From Filimonas lacunae (GTDB lineage: Bacteria; Bacteroidota; Bacteroidia; Chitinophagales; Chitinophagaceae), in NCBI RefSeq assembly GCF_002355595.1, contig NZ_AP017422.1, positions 6,204,823-6,268,822 on the forward strand: DNA of 64,000 bases. Direction: 5' to 3'. A program made the position numbers and the translations under genes. The notes beneath the pieces were generated by a model. It did no database searches, was not told the origin of the DNA, and saw only the letters and a program-made list of their open reading frames with translations. This document shows positions 45,053-52,891 of this stretch, piece after piece (positions within the stretch are counted from its first letter, which is position 1; each line of letters starts with the position of its first letter).

Positions 45053-46075
45053 ATGGCCACGAACGTAACGATTACAGATATTGCTAAAGAGCTAAATACC
45101 ACCCCTGCCACGGTGTCCCGTGCCCTTAACAATCACTCCTCCATAAGTGAAGAAACCCGTGCGCGTGTATGGGAAGTCGCCAAACGGCTAAATTATCGCC
45201 CTAACAGCATTGCCACCTCACTCCGCAGCGGAAAAAGCCATCTGATTGGCGTGATTATTCCCAGCGCTAAAATCAACTTTTTTGGCTCGGTGGTACATGG
45301 TATAGAAAGCCTGGCCAGTGAACATGGTTATAATGTGCTTATTTACCAGACCAACGAAAGCCGTGAGCATGAAAAAAAGGGGATACAGGCTTTTTTAAAT
45401 GCAAGGGTGGATGGCATATTGGTTTCTATGGCCAAAGAAACCCACGATTACAAACATTTCCTGGAAGCAAGAGACAGCGGCACCCCTATTGTGTTTTTCG
45501 ACCGTGCCAATGAAGACCTGGATATTGCCAGTGTGGTCATTGACGATTACAAAGGGGCTTATATGGCTACGGAACACCTGATACAACAGGGATACAAACG
45601 CATAGCCCATATTGCCGGCCCACAGCACATACGCCTGTTCAATAACAGGCTGCGCGGCTACCTGGGTGCTTTGCAGGCCAATAATATTACTATAGACTCC
45701 TCGCTCATATACACAGGTAACATTTCCATTGAAGCTGGTAAAACGGCTATTGAGCATTTTTTATCGCTGCCCAATCCGCCCGATGCTGTTTTTTCGGTGG
45801 AAGACTTTACCGCTTTAGGCGCACTCAAAGCCCTGAAAGAGCATCAAATCCTTATTCCCGAGCAATTTGGTGTAATTGGTTTTGCCAATGAAGAATTTGG
45901 CGAACATACCACCCCATCCCTTTCCACCCTCGATCAACAGACGGTGCTGATGGGTGAGGCGGCCTTTACACTTTTACAAGAACAAATAAATATGAAAACG
46001 AGTACCCAAATGAAAGCAAAGAAAGTAGTATTAGACCCTATTCCCGTTTACAGGCAGTCATCTACCCGCCATTGA
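45053..46075 (+). CDS. LacI family transcriptional regulator
   Basis: 340 residues. N-terminal helix-turn-helix ITDIAKELNTTPATVSRALN with hinge LNYRPNSIATSLRSG, then a periplasmic-binding-protein-like sensor domain (HLIGVIIPSAKINFFGSVVH, VDGILVSMAKET, YKRIAHIAGPQHIRLF, PPDAVFSVEDFTALGALKAL). The frame is open from 44981, but the ATG at 45053 gives the family start MATNVTITDIA. It is the first gene of the galactan region, 66 bases before susC, and is the likely repressor or activator of it. The inducer is probably a galactose-containing sugar (inference). Confidence 0.93.
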   Translation: MATNVTITDIAKELNTTPATVSRALNNHSSISEETRARVWEVAKRLNYRPNSIATSLRSGKSHLIGVIIPSAKINFFGSVVHGIESLASEHGYNVLIYQTNESREHEKKGIQAFLNARVDGILVSMAKETHDYKHFLEARDSGTPIVFFDRANEDLDIASVVIDDYKGAYMATEHLIQQGYKRIAHIAGPQHIRLFNNRLRGYLGALQANNITIDSSLIYTGNISIEAGKTAIEHFLSLPNPPDAVFSVEDFTALGALKALKEHQILIPEQFGVIGFANEEFGEHTTPSLSTLDQQTVLMGEAAFTLLQEQINMKTSTQMKAKKVVLDPIPVYRQSSTRH

Positions 46076-46080
46076 GGGGG

Positions 46081-46088
46081 TAATTTTG
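46081..46088 (+). promoter_or_regulatory. Possible -7 element of the susC operon
   Basis: TAATTTTG fits TAnnTTTG, just after the regulator stop codon (46075). The -33 element is not clear. Confidence 0.4.
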
Positions 46089-46098
46089 GGCTGCCTTG

Positions 46099-46112
46099 TG
46101 CAAACGTTTACA
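46099..46112 (+). promoter_or_regulatory. LacI-family operator upstream of susC
   Basis: TGCAAACGTTTACA, a 14-base near-palindrome with central AAACGTTT typical of LacI/CcpA/GalR sites. It begins 10 bases after the -7 candidate, so it would cover the transcription start, and it is 30 bases before the susC ATG. Confidence 0.65.
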
Positions 46113-46141
46113 TTCATAAATCCAATAAACTCAGAAATTCC

Positions 46142-49117
46142 ATGAAAGAATTACCAGGTAATTCTGCAGTGCTTTCTATGGCTATGGGCCAGAAAAAGTA
46201 TGGAAGCAGAATAGGCCAACTCTTGCTTGTACTGCTGATGCTGTTTACCACACTGTCGGTATCAGCCCAGCAAAAAACCATCTCCGGAACTGTAACCAAC
46301 GCCGAAAAAAAGCCTATGGAAGGCGTTTCGGTAATTATCAAAGGCAAAAACAAGGGCACCCAAACCAAGGCGGATGGCACCTTTACTATTATTGCCAATG
46401 CAGGCGACTCATTAACATTTGAATATGTAGGTTATGCCATACAAACTGCCGGCACCAACAGCAGCAGCATTAACATTCACATGGCTGCCGACAAACAGGT
46501 GCTGAACGATGTGGTAGTGATCGGGTATGGTACCCGCTCTAAAAAAGACCTTACCGGTTCGGTAGCTACTGTAAGTTCTAAAGACTTCCAGCAAGGCGCT
46601 GTTACTACTCCCGACCAACTGGTAACAGGTAAAGTGGCCGGTGTGGTGATCACTTCCAATGGCGGTGCACCTGGTGCAGGTGGTACTATACGTGTTCGTG
46701 GCGGAACCTCTTTAAGCGCCAGCAACAACCCGTTAATTGTAGTAGATGGTATTCCTTTAACCAACGATGCCGTATCAGGTGTAAGCAACCCTTTAAGCCT
46801 GATTAACCCTAATGACATCGAAACCTTTAACATACTGAAAGATGCATCGGCCACCGCCATTTATGGTAACCGTGCTTCTAACGGCGTAATCATTATCACT
46901 ACCAAAAGCGGCTCTTCCGGTAAGCTAAAACTCAACTTCAACTCTGTAGTATCCCAATCTGTAAAACGGAATGAAGTAGATGTATTAAACGCCGATCAAT
47001 ACCGTACACTCGTAAATGAAAAGGGCACTGATGCCGAAAAAGCAATGCTGGGGAAAGCCAATACCAATTGGCAAGATGAAATATATCAGAAAGCATTTGG
47101 TGGAGATTATAACCTGAACGCTACCGGTGGTGTTAAAAAACTGCCTTATCGCTTATCTGCCGGTTATACTTACCAGGATGGTATTTTAAAAACCAGCAAC
47201 ATGAAAAGAGGATCTGTGGCCTTAAACCTCACTCCTTCTTTCTTTAACAACACCCTGAAAGTAAGCATTAACCTGAAAGGTGTTTACCAGAAAACGCGCT
47301 TTGCCAATGAAGGCGCTATTGGTGCCGCTATCGGTTTTGACCCCACGCAGCCTGTACATGTAAGCAACCAGTACGGTAACTTTTACGAGTGGGTAGATGC
47401 CGGTGGCACACCTATTCAACTGGCTCCTAAAAACCCATTAGGTCAATTATTATTGAACAGCGGCTTAAGTGATGTATACAGAAGCATAGGTAGTATTAAA
47501 CTGGATTACAAACTGCCATTCTTCCCGGCTATCACTGCTACGGTGAATGCAGGTTATGATATCTCTAAAACCAATGGTAATACCTTTATTCCCGCTTATG
47601 CAGCCTTGTCTTATCAGAAGCAGGGCTCTATGACGGAATACACACAAAGACGTAAGGACAAGTTGCTGGATTTTTACCTGTTATATACCAAAGACCTGAA
47701 AGAGATAGACAGCCGCATGGATGCAACGGTAGGTTATTCTTACCAGGACTTCTTCCGTGGCAGCCCTGCTTATCCTTACAGAGATGCATATGGCAACATT
47801 TTGTCTACCCCTATAGCAGACTCCAGCCGCAACACCCTGTTATCTGTTTTTGCACGTGTAAACTATACCTTCAAAAACAAATATCTATTAACCGCTTCTG
47901 TACGTCGCGATGGTACTTCCCGCTTTGCCAAAAACAACAGATGGGGTAACTTCCCTTCTGCCGCTTTTGCCTGGAAAGCCAAAGAGGAAAAATTCCTGAA
48001 AAACGTTACTGCCCTGTCCGACTTTAAAGTACGTGCAGGCTTTGGTATCACCGGTAACCAGGAAGTAGGATCCTATTATCCTTACCTGCCTATTTACACC
48101 AAAGGCTCTGACAACGTGCAGTATCCTTTTGGCGATACTACGCTTATCACCTATCGTGCCGAACCATACGATCCTAACATTAAGTGGGAAACCACCACTG
48201 CCTGGAACGCAGGTATCGATTTCGGTTTCCTGAAAAACAGGATCACCGGTACCCTCGATGTGTATTATAAGAAAACCAAAGACCTGCTGGCCGATGTAAG
48301 ATTGGCTGCCGGCGCCAACCTGAGCAACCACGTGTTAACCAACGTAGGTAACATTGAAAGCAAGGGTATTGAACTGGCTATTAACGCCAACGTTATAGAC
48401 AAAGGCCCTTTTACCTGGCGTGTAAGCTATAACATCAGCTATAACAACAACAAAATTCTGAAACTGAGTAACGTAAAAGACTCTACTTCGGAAGGCATTT
48501 TAACCGGCGGCATCTCTGGTGCAACAGGTAATACCATACAGGTAAACACCGTAGGTTATGCACCGCAAACCTTTTATGTATACAAGCAGGTATACGACCA
48601 AAACGGCAACCCGGTAGAAGGCGTATACAACAAAAGCAGCTCGGGCGATCTGTTGTACCGTTACAAATCGGCTAACCCGAAAGTAACCATGGGCTTCACT
48701 TCACAAATGAGCTATAAGAAATGGGACATGTCGTTTGTAGTGCGCAGCAACATTGGCAACTATGTATACAACAACGTAAAATCAGGTGGTGGCGCTTATA
48801 ACAGCGTAAGCACTGGTGCCGGTTACATTGGCAACGTAAATGCCGATTACCTGCACACCCGTTTCCAGAACAGCCAGTTTTTTAGCGACTACTATGTAGA
48901 GAATGCATCGTTCCTGCGAATGGATAACGTATCGTTAGGTTACAACTTTGGTAAAATACTACGCAACACTGCATCCCTGCGTTTAAGCGCTACGGTGCAA
49001 AACGTGTTTGTGATTACCAAATACTCTGGTCTTGATCCGGAAATTGCCAGTGGTATAGATAATAACCCTTATCCTAAGCCACGCATTTATTCAGTAGGCA
49101 TTAACCTTATCTATTAA
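46142..49117 (+). CDS. SusC/RagA-type TonB-linked outer-membrane transporter
   Basis: Outer-membrane importer of oligosaccharides driven by TonB. 991 residues: signal peptide near residues 20-42 (LLLVLLMLFTTLSVSAQQ), a carboxypeptidase-D-like beta-sandwich (KTISGTVTNAEKKPMEGVSV) to about residue 115, TonB box/plug (VLNDVVVIGYGTRSKKDLTG, IRVRGGTSLSASNNPLIVVDG, ILKDASATAIYGNRASNGVI), then the beta barrel ending KPRIYSVGINLIY with the C-terminal aromatic. Genes for SusD and SusE follow. Substrate inferred as beta-1,4-galactan from the adjacent GH53. Confidence 0.95.
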   Translation: MKELPGNSAVLSMAMGQKKYGSRIGQLLLVLLMLFTTLSVSAQQKTISGTVTNAEKKPMEGVSVIIKGKNKGTQTKADGTFTIIANAGDSLTFEYVGYAIQTAGTNSSSINIHMAADKQVLNDVVVIGYGTRSKKDLTGSVATVSSKDFQQGAVTTPDQLVTGKVAGVVITSNGGAPGAGGTIRVRGGTSLSASNNPLIVVDGIPLTNDAVSGVSNPLSLINPNDIETFNILKDASATAIYGNRASNGVIIITTKSGSSGKLKLNFNSVVSQSVKRNEVDVLNADQYRTLVNEKGTDAEKAMLGKANTNWQDEIYQKAFGGDYNLNATGGVKKLPYRLSAGYTYQDGILKTSNMKRGSVALNLTPSFFNNTLKVSINLKGVYQKTRFANEGAIGAAIGFDPTQPVHVSNQYGNFYEWVDAGGTPIQLAPKNPLGQLLLNSGLSDVYRSIGSIKLDYKLPFFPAITATVNAGYDISKTNGNTFIPAYAALSYQKQGSMTEYTQRRKDKLLDFYLLYTKDLKEIDSRMDATVGYSYQDFFRGSPAYPYRDAYGNILSTPIADSSRNTLLSVFARVNYTFKNKYLLTASVRRDGTSRFAKNNRWGNFPSAAFAWKAKEEKFLKNVTALSDFKVRAGFGITGNQEVGSYYPYLPIYTKGSDNVQYPFGDTTLITYRAEPYDPNIKWETTTAWNAGIDFGFLKNRITGTLDVYYKKTKDLLADVRLAAGANLSNHVLTNVGNIESKGIELAINANVIDKGPFTWRVSYNISYNNNKILKLSNVKDSTSEGILTGGISGATGNTIQVNTVGYAPQTFYVYKQVYDQNGNPVEGVYNKSSSGDLLYRYKSANPKVTMGFTSQMSYKKWDMSFVVRSNIGNYVYNNVKSGGGAYNSVSTGAGYIGNVNADYLHTRFQNSQFFSDYYVENASFLRMDNVSLGYNFGKILRNTASLRLSATVQNVFVITKYSGLDPEIASGIDNNPYPKPRIYSVGINLIY

Positions 49118-49129
49118 TACAGCAACACC

Positions 49130-50722
49130 ATGAATATAAAATCATTATCCATTATAGCAGCCTTTGCTGCACTTGTTGCCGGATTTAGTTCCTGCACCGG
49201 CGACCTGGACCGCCTGCCTTATGTGCAGGAAACATCTGAAACCATTTATAAAGACCCTGCAAAGATTAAAGGGGTACTGGCCAAATTATATGGCGGCCTT
49301 AGCCTGAGCGGTCAGGATTACGAAAACGCAAGCCTTGCCGATCTGGCAACTACCGACGCCGGCGATATTGTATTTTTACGTACCTACTGGAGCTTACAGG
49401 AGTTTACTACCGATGAAGCGATCATTGGCTGGAACAACGCCGACTTACAGGCTTACCATAACCTTAGCTGGAACGCTAATGGCACTTACCTGAGAATTAT
49501 GTACGATCGCCTGTATTTTGGCATAGCAGCGTGCAACGAATTCTTACGCCAGACACCTGATAGCAAAATGGCCGGCTTCGCCACCAATATCCAGGAAAAC
49601 ATTAAAGGTTACCGTTACGAAGCCCGTTTTTTACGTGCCTTCTATTACTGGATAGCCATGGATATGTATGGCAAAGTGCCTTTTGTTACAGAATCTGATC
49701 CGGTAGGCACTTTCATGCCACCACAAAAATCAAGAGCCGATTTATTTATCTGGCTGGAAACCGAATTGAAAGACCTGGAAAACCTGTTGCCCAACACCCG
49801 TACCAACGAATACGGCAGGGTGGATAAAGGTGCGGCCTGGATGTTACTGGCTAAAATGTACCTGAACGGTAAAATATACACTGGTGCTGATAAGTATACT
49901 GAAACCATTACCTATTGCAACAAGATAATCAACGCCAACTATAGCCTGTCGCCTGTATATGCCAACCTGTTTAAGGCCGACAACAACAGTAGCGCTGCCA
50001 GCAATGAAATTATCTTTCCTATTGTAGCAGATGGCAATTACTCTCAATCGTATGGCAACACCACCTTCATCGTGTTAAGCGCATTGGGTGGAAGTATGCA
50101 GGCAGCTGACTATGGCATGAACACTACCTGGTCGGGTATGCGCGCTACCAAAGGACTGGTAAACCAGTTTGTAGATGTAACCGGCAGCACAGATTCACGC
50201 GCTATTTTTTACAGGCAAGACCAAAGCCTGGACATTACCAACCTGAGCAATTTTCAGCAAGGTTATGCTGTGCCTAAGTTTACCAACATCACTTCTACCG
50301 GTACAGCAGGTTCTAATCAACGGTTTACAGATACCGACTTTCCAATGTTCCGTTTGGGCGATGCCTACCTGATGTATGCAGAAGCAGTAGTAAGAGGTGG
50401 CAGTGGTGGCAGCACTACACAGGCTGTAGGCTATGTGAACCAGTTAAGAGAAAGAGCGTATAATAATACTTCCGGCAATATTTCGTCCGGCGATCTTACC
50501 CTGGACTTTTTACTGGCCGAACGTGGCAGAGAACTGTATTGGGAAGCCAGCCGCAGAACCGACCTTGTGCGCTTTGGCAAGTTTACCGATGCCAGCTATG
50601 TATGGCCGTTTAAAGGTGGTGCTGCTGAGGGTGTTGGCGTAGATAAGAAATACAATGTATTCCCTATCCCTACTACCGACATGATTGCTAATACCAACCT
50701 TGTTCAGAATGATGGATACTAA
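49130..50722 (+). CDS. SusD/RagB-type outer-membrane glycan-binding lipoprotein
   Basis: Lid-like lipoprotein that sits on the SusC barrel and captures glycans. 530 residues: signal and lipobox LVAGFSSCTGDLDRLP (Cys about residue 22), helical repeats (YRYEARFLRAFYYWIAMDMYG is the SusD core), PMFRLGDAYLMYAEAVVRGG, and the C-terminal LDFLLAERGRELYWEASRRTDLVRFGKF. Starts 12 bases after susC, clearly one operon. Confidence 0.95.
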   Translation: MNIKSLSIIAAFAALVAGFSSCTGDLDRLPYVQETSETIYKDPAKIKGVLAKLYGGLSLSGQDYENASLADLATTDAGDIVFLRTYWSLQEFTTDEAIIGWNNADLQAYHNLSWNANGTYLRIMYDRLYFGIAACNEFLRQTPDSKMAGFATNIQENIKGYRYEARFLRAFYYWIAMDMYGKVPFVTESDPVGTFMPPQKSRADLFIWLETELKDLENLLPNTRTNEYGRVDKGAAWMLLAKMYLNGKIYTGADKYTETITYCNKIINANYSLSPVYANLFKADNNSSAASNEIIFPIVADGNYSQSYGNTTFIVLSALGGSMQAADYGMNTTWSGMRATKGLVNQFVDVTGSTDSRAIFYRQDQSLDITNLSNFQQGYAVPKFTNITSTGTAGSNQRFTDTDFPMFRLGDAYLMYAEAVVRGGSGGSTTQAVGYVNQLRERAYNNTSGNISSGDLTLDFLLAERGRELYWEASRRTDLVRFGKFTDASYVWPFKGGAAEGVGVDKKYNVFPIPTTDMIANTNLVQNDGY

Positions 50723-50750
50723 TAGTTCTATCTCACATAAAATCAATTTT

Positions 50751-51800
50751 ATGAAACAGTCTATTATAGCACTATTCACCCTTATCCTTTTAGCAGTATC
50801 CTGCAAAAAGGATGAAACCAGAATAGTATATACTGCCCCACAGGCAGTAGCCTCTTTTACCAGCACGACTACTGTTAAAGTATTAGACAGCGCCGCAAAG
50901 TCGTCTGTAGCCCTGGGCTTTAACTGGTCATCAGTAAGCTACGGCATCAACGCATCTATTACCTATACACTGCAGTTTGATACTGCCGGTGGCAATTTTA
51001 GCACTCCTTCTACCATTATTGCAGGTACGGATACCGCTAGTGCAGCTGTTATCACCAATGCATTAAATACCATTGCACTGGCCCGTGGCATTAAAGGAGA
51101 AAGAACCGGCAAGCTGGATGTGAGAGTAAAAGCAGAAGTATTGCAGAATGGAAGCTCCGCGCTTACCTCTTCTATACCCGCTGTATACTCTGAAGTGATT
51201 TCTATTACGGTAACTCCGTACTCTTTACCTGCCACTTATTTGTATGTACTTGGCGATTTCCAGGGATGGAGCTTAACAAACCCACCAGTAATAGCGGACA
51301 CAGCCAACTCTGGCAAGTTTGAAGGATTTGTTTACTGCCCCACTTCCGGTGGTTTTAAATTCCTTACCGAACTGAGCTGGGACAAACCCTATTGGGGTTA
51401 CAACTCTTCTACCACTATGGAACAAGGAGTGAGCGGCAACTTATATACCAGTGGTGCAGGTCTGTTTCGGATATTGGCCGATACCAAAGCAAAAACCTGG
51501 AGTGCCACCTCTATTTCCTGGTCATTGGTAGGTGACGCTGTTAGCAGTGATTGGGTAACAGACATACCCATGACCTACGATGCAACCAGCAAAACTTTAG
51601 TAGCCAACCCGGTAACTATTACCAGCAGTGGTGGCTTTAAATTCAGGGCTGATAAAAGCTGGACATTGAACTATGGACTTACCAACGGCAGCATTGTTCT
51701 TAACGGTGGCAATTTTGGAGTTAGCCAAACCGGCAATTATAAAGTAACGCTGGATTTAAACGACCTGGCCAATCTGAAATATTCCATTGAGAAACTTTAG
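50751..51800 (+). CDS. SusE/SusF-like outer-membrane glycan-binding lipoprotein
   Basis: 349 residues from the ATG at 50751 (MKQSIIALFTLILLAVSCKK, lipobox Cys at residue 18); the frame starts earlier but overlaps susD. N-terminal SusE-type domain with TYTLQFDTAGGNFSTPSTII, then two CBM-like modules, each with an aromatic cluster (GDFQGWSLTNPP, GFKFRADKSWTLNYG). Such proteins bind glycan at the surface. Third gene of the operon, 28 bases after susD. Confidence 0.88.
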   Translation: MKQSIIALFTLILLAVSCKKDETRIVYTAPQAVASFTSTTTVKVLDSAAKSSVALGFNWSSVSYGINASITYTLQFDTAGGNFSTPSTIIAGTDTASAAVITNALNTIALARGIKGERTGKLDVRVKAEVLQNGSSALTSSIPAVYSEVISITVTPYSLPATYLYVLGDFQGWSLTNPPVIADTANSGKFEGFVYCPTSGGFKFLTELSWDKPYWGYNSSTTMEQGVSGNLYTSGAGLFRILADTKAKTWSATSISWSLVGDAVSSDWVTDIPMTYDATSKTLVANPVTITSSGGFKFRADKSWTLNYGLTNGSIVLNGGNFGVSQTGNYKVTLDLNDLANLKYSIEKL

Positions 51801-51838
51801 TTCATCCAAATTTTCTGAGGAACACAAACCATTACAAA

Positions 51839-52867
51839 ATGAAGAATATTTTACTGGCAGCCGGATTGTTGGTGTTACTAAGCACCGGCTGTAAAAAATA
51901 CGATACTCCTTCCAATGTGCCTACAGCACATCCTTATGTATCGGCCATGACCATGGGAGCCGATGTAAGCTGGCTTACAGAAATGGAAGATGCCGGAAAA
52001 GTGTTTTACGACACCGCCGGTGTACAAAAAGACTGTATAGAATTATTAAAAACACTGGGTGTAAAAGCTATCAGGCTGCGTGTTTGGGTAAACCCTACAT
52101 CGGGCTATAACAACCTGGCAGATGTTACTGCCAAAGCCAAACGTGTGCAGGCAGCCGGTCTGGGGCTGATGATAGATTTTCATTATAGCGATACCTGGGC
52201 CGATCCCGCCAACCAAACCAAGCCAGCCGCGTGGGCCAGCCTGGATGTGGCAGGCCTGCAGGATGCTATTTACCAGCACACCTATTCTGTATTGAATAGC
52301 CTGAAAGGCAACGGCATCACCCCTAAATGGGTGCAGGTGGGCAACGAAACCAACAATGGTATGCTGTGGCCCGAAGGGCAGGCTTCTAGCAGCATGGCCA
52401 ATTTTGCTTCTTTCATCAACGCCGGTTATAATGCGGTGAAAGCAGTAGACTCTGCAGCCAAAGTAATCGTACATTTAAGTAACGGGTACGACACCAGTTT
52501 ATTTCGCTGGATGTTTGATGGTTTAACAGCCAACAATGCGAAGTATGATGTAATTGGTATGTCGTTATATCCGGATGTTACTACCTGGCAGTCGCTGAAC
52601 AAACTTTGTGAAGCCAACATGCAAAACATGATTAAAAGCTATAACAAAGAAGTGATGTTGTGCGAGATTGGCATGCCGGTAGCCAGTGGGGCAGCTTGTA
52701 AAAGGTTTATTGAAGACCTTACAGAAAGAGTATATAACCTGCCTGACCACAAGGGTCTGGGTATGTTTTACTGGGAACCACAGGCATATAGTGGCTGGCA
52801 AGGTTACCTGCTGGGTGCATTCAACACCAACGGCACTCCTACCAGCGCATTGGAAGCTTTTAACTAG
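51839..52867 (+). CDS. GH53 arabinogalactan endo-beta-1,4-galactanase
   Basis: Cuts beta-1,4-galactan, the side chain of pectin. 342 residues, (beta/alpha)8 clan GH-A. Lipobox LLSTGCKK with Cys18, so probably surface- or periplasm-exposed. Family blocks: GADVSWLTEMEDAG, VKAIRLRVWVNPTSGYN, MIDFHYSDTWADP, acid/base Glu170 in WVQVGNETNNGMLWPEG, nucleophile Glu276 in VMLCEIGMPV, and the final FYWEPQAY. This is the gene that sets the predicted substrate of the locus. 38 bases after the SusE-like gene. Confidence 0.93.
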   Translation: MKNILLAAGLLVLLSTGCKKYDTPSNVPTAHPYVSAMTMGADVSWLTEMEDAGKVFYDTAGVQKDCIELLKTLGVKAIRLRVWVNPTSGYNNLADVTAKAKRVQAAGLGLMIDFHYSDTWADPANQTKPAAWASLDVAGLQDAIYQHTYSVLNSLKGNGITPKWVQVGNETNNGMLWPEGQASSSMANFASFINAGYNAVKAVDSAAKVIVHLSNGYDTSLFRWMFDGLTANNAKYDVIGMSLYPDVTTWQSLNKLCEANMQNMIKSYNKEVMLCEIGMPVASGAACKRFIEDLTERVYNLPDHKGLGMFYWEPQAYSGWQGYLLGAFNTNGTPTSALEAFN

Positions 52868-52891
52868 TTGCCAATTTTTTGATATAATCTG

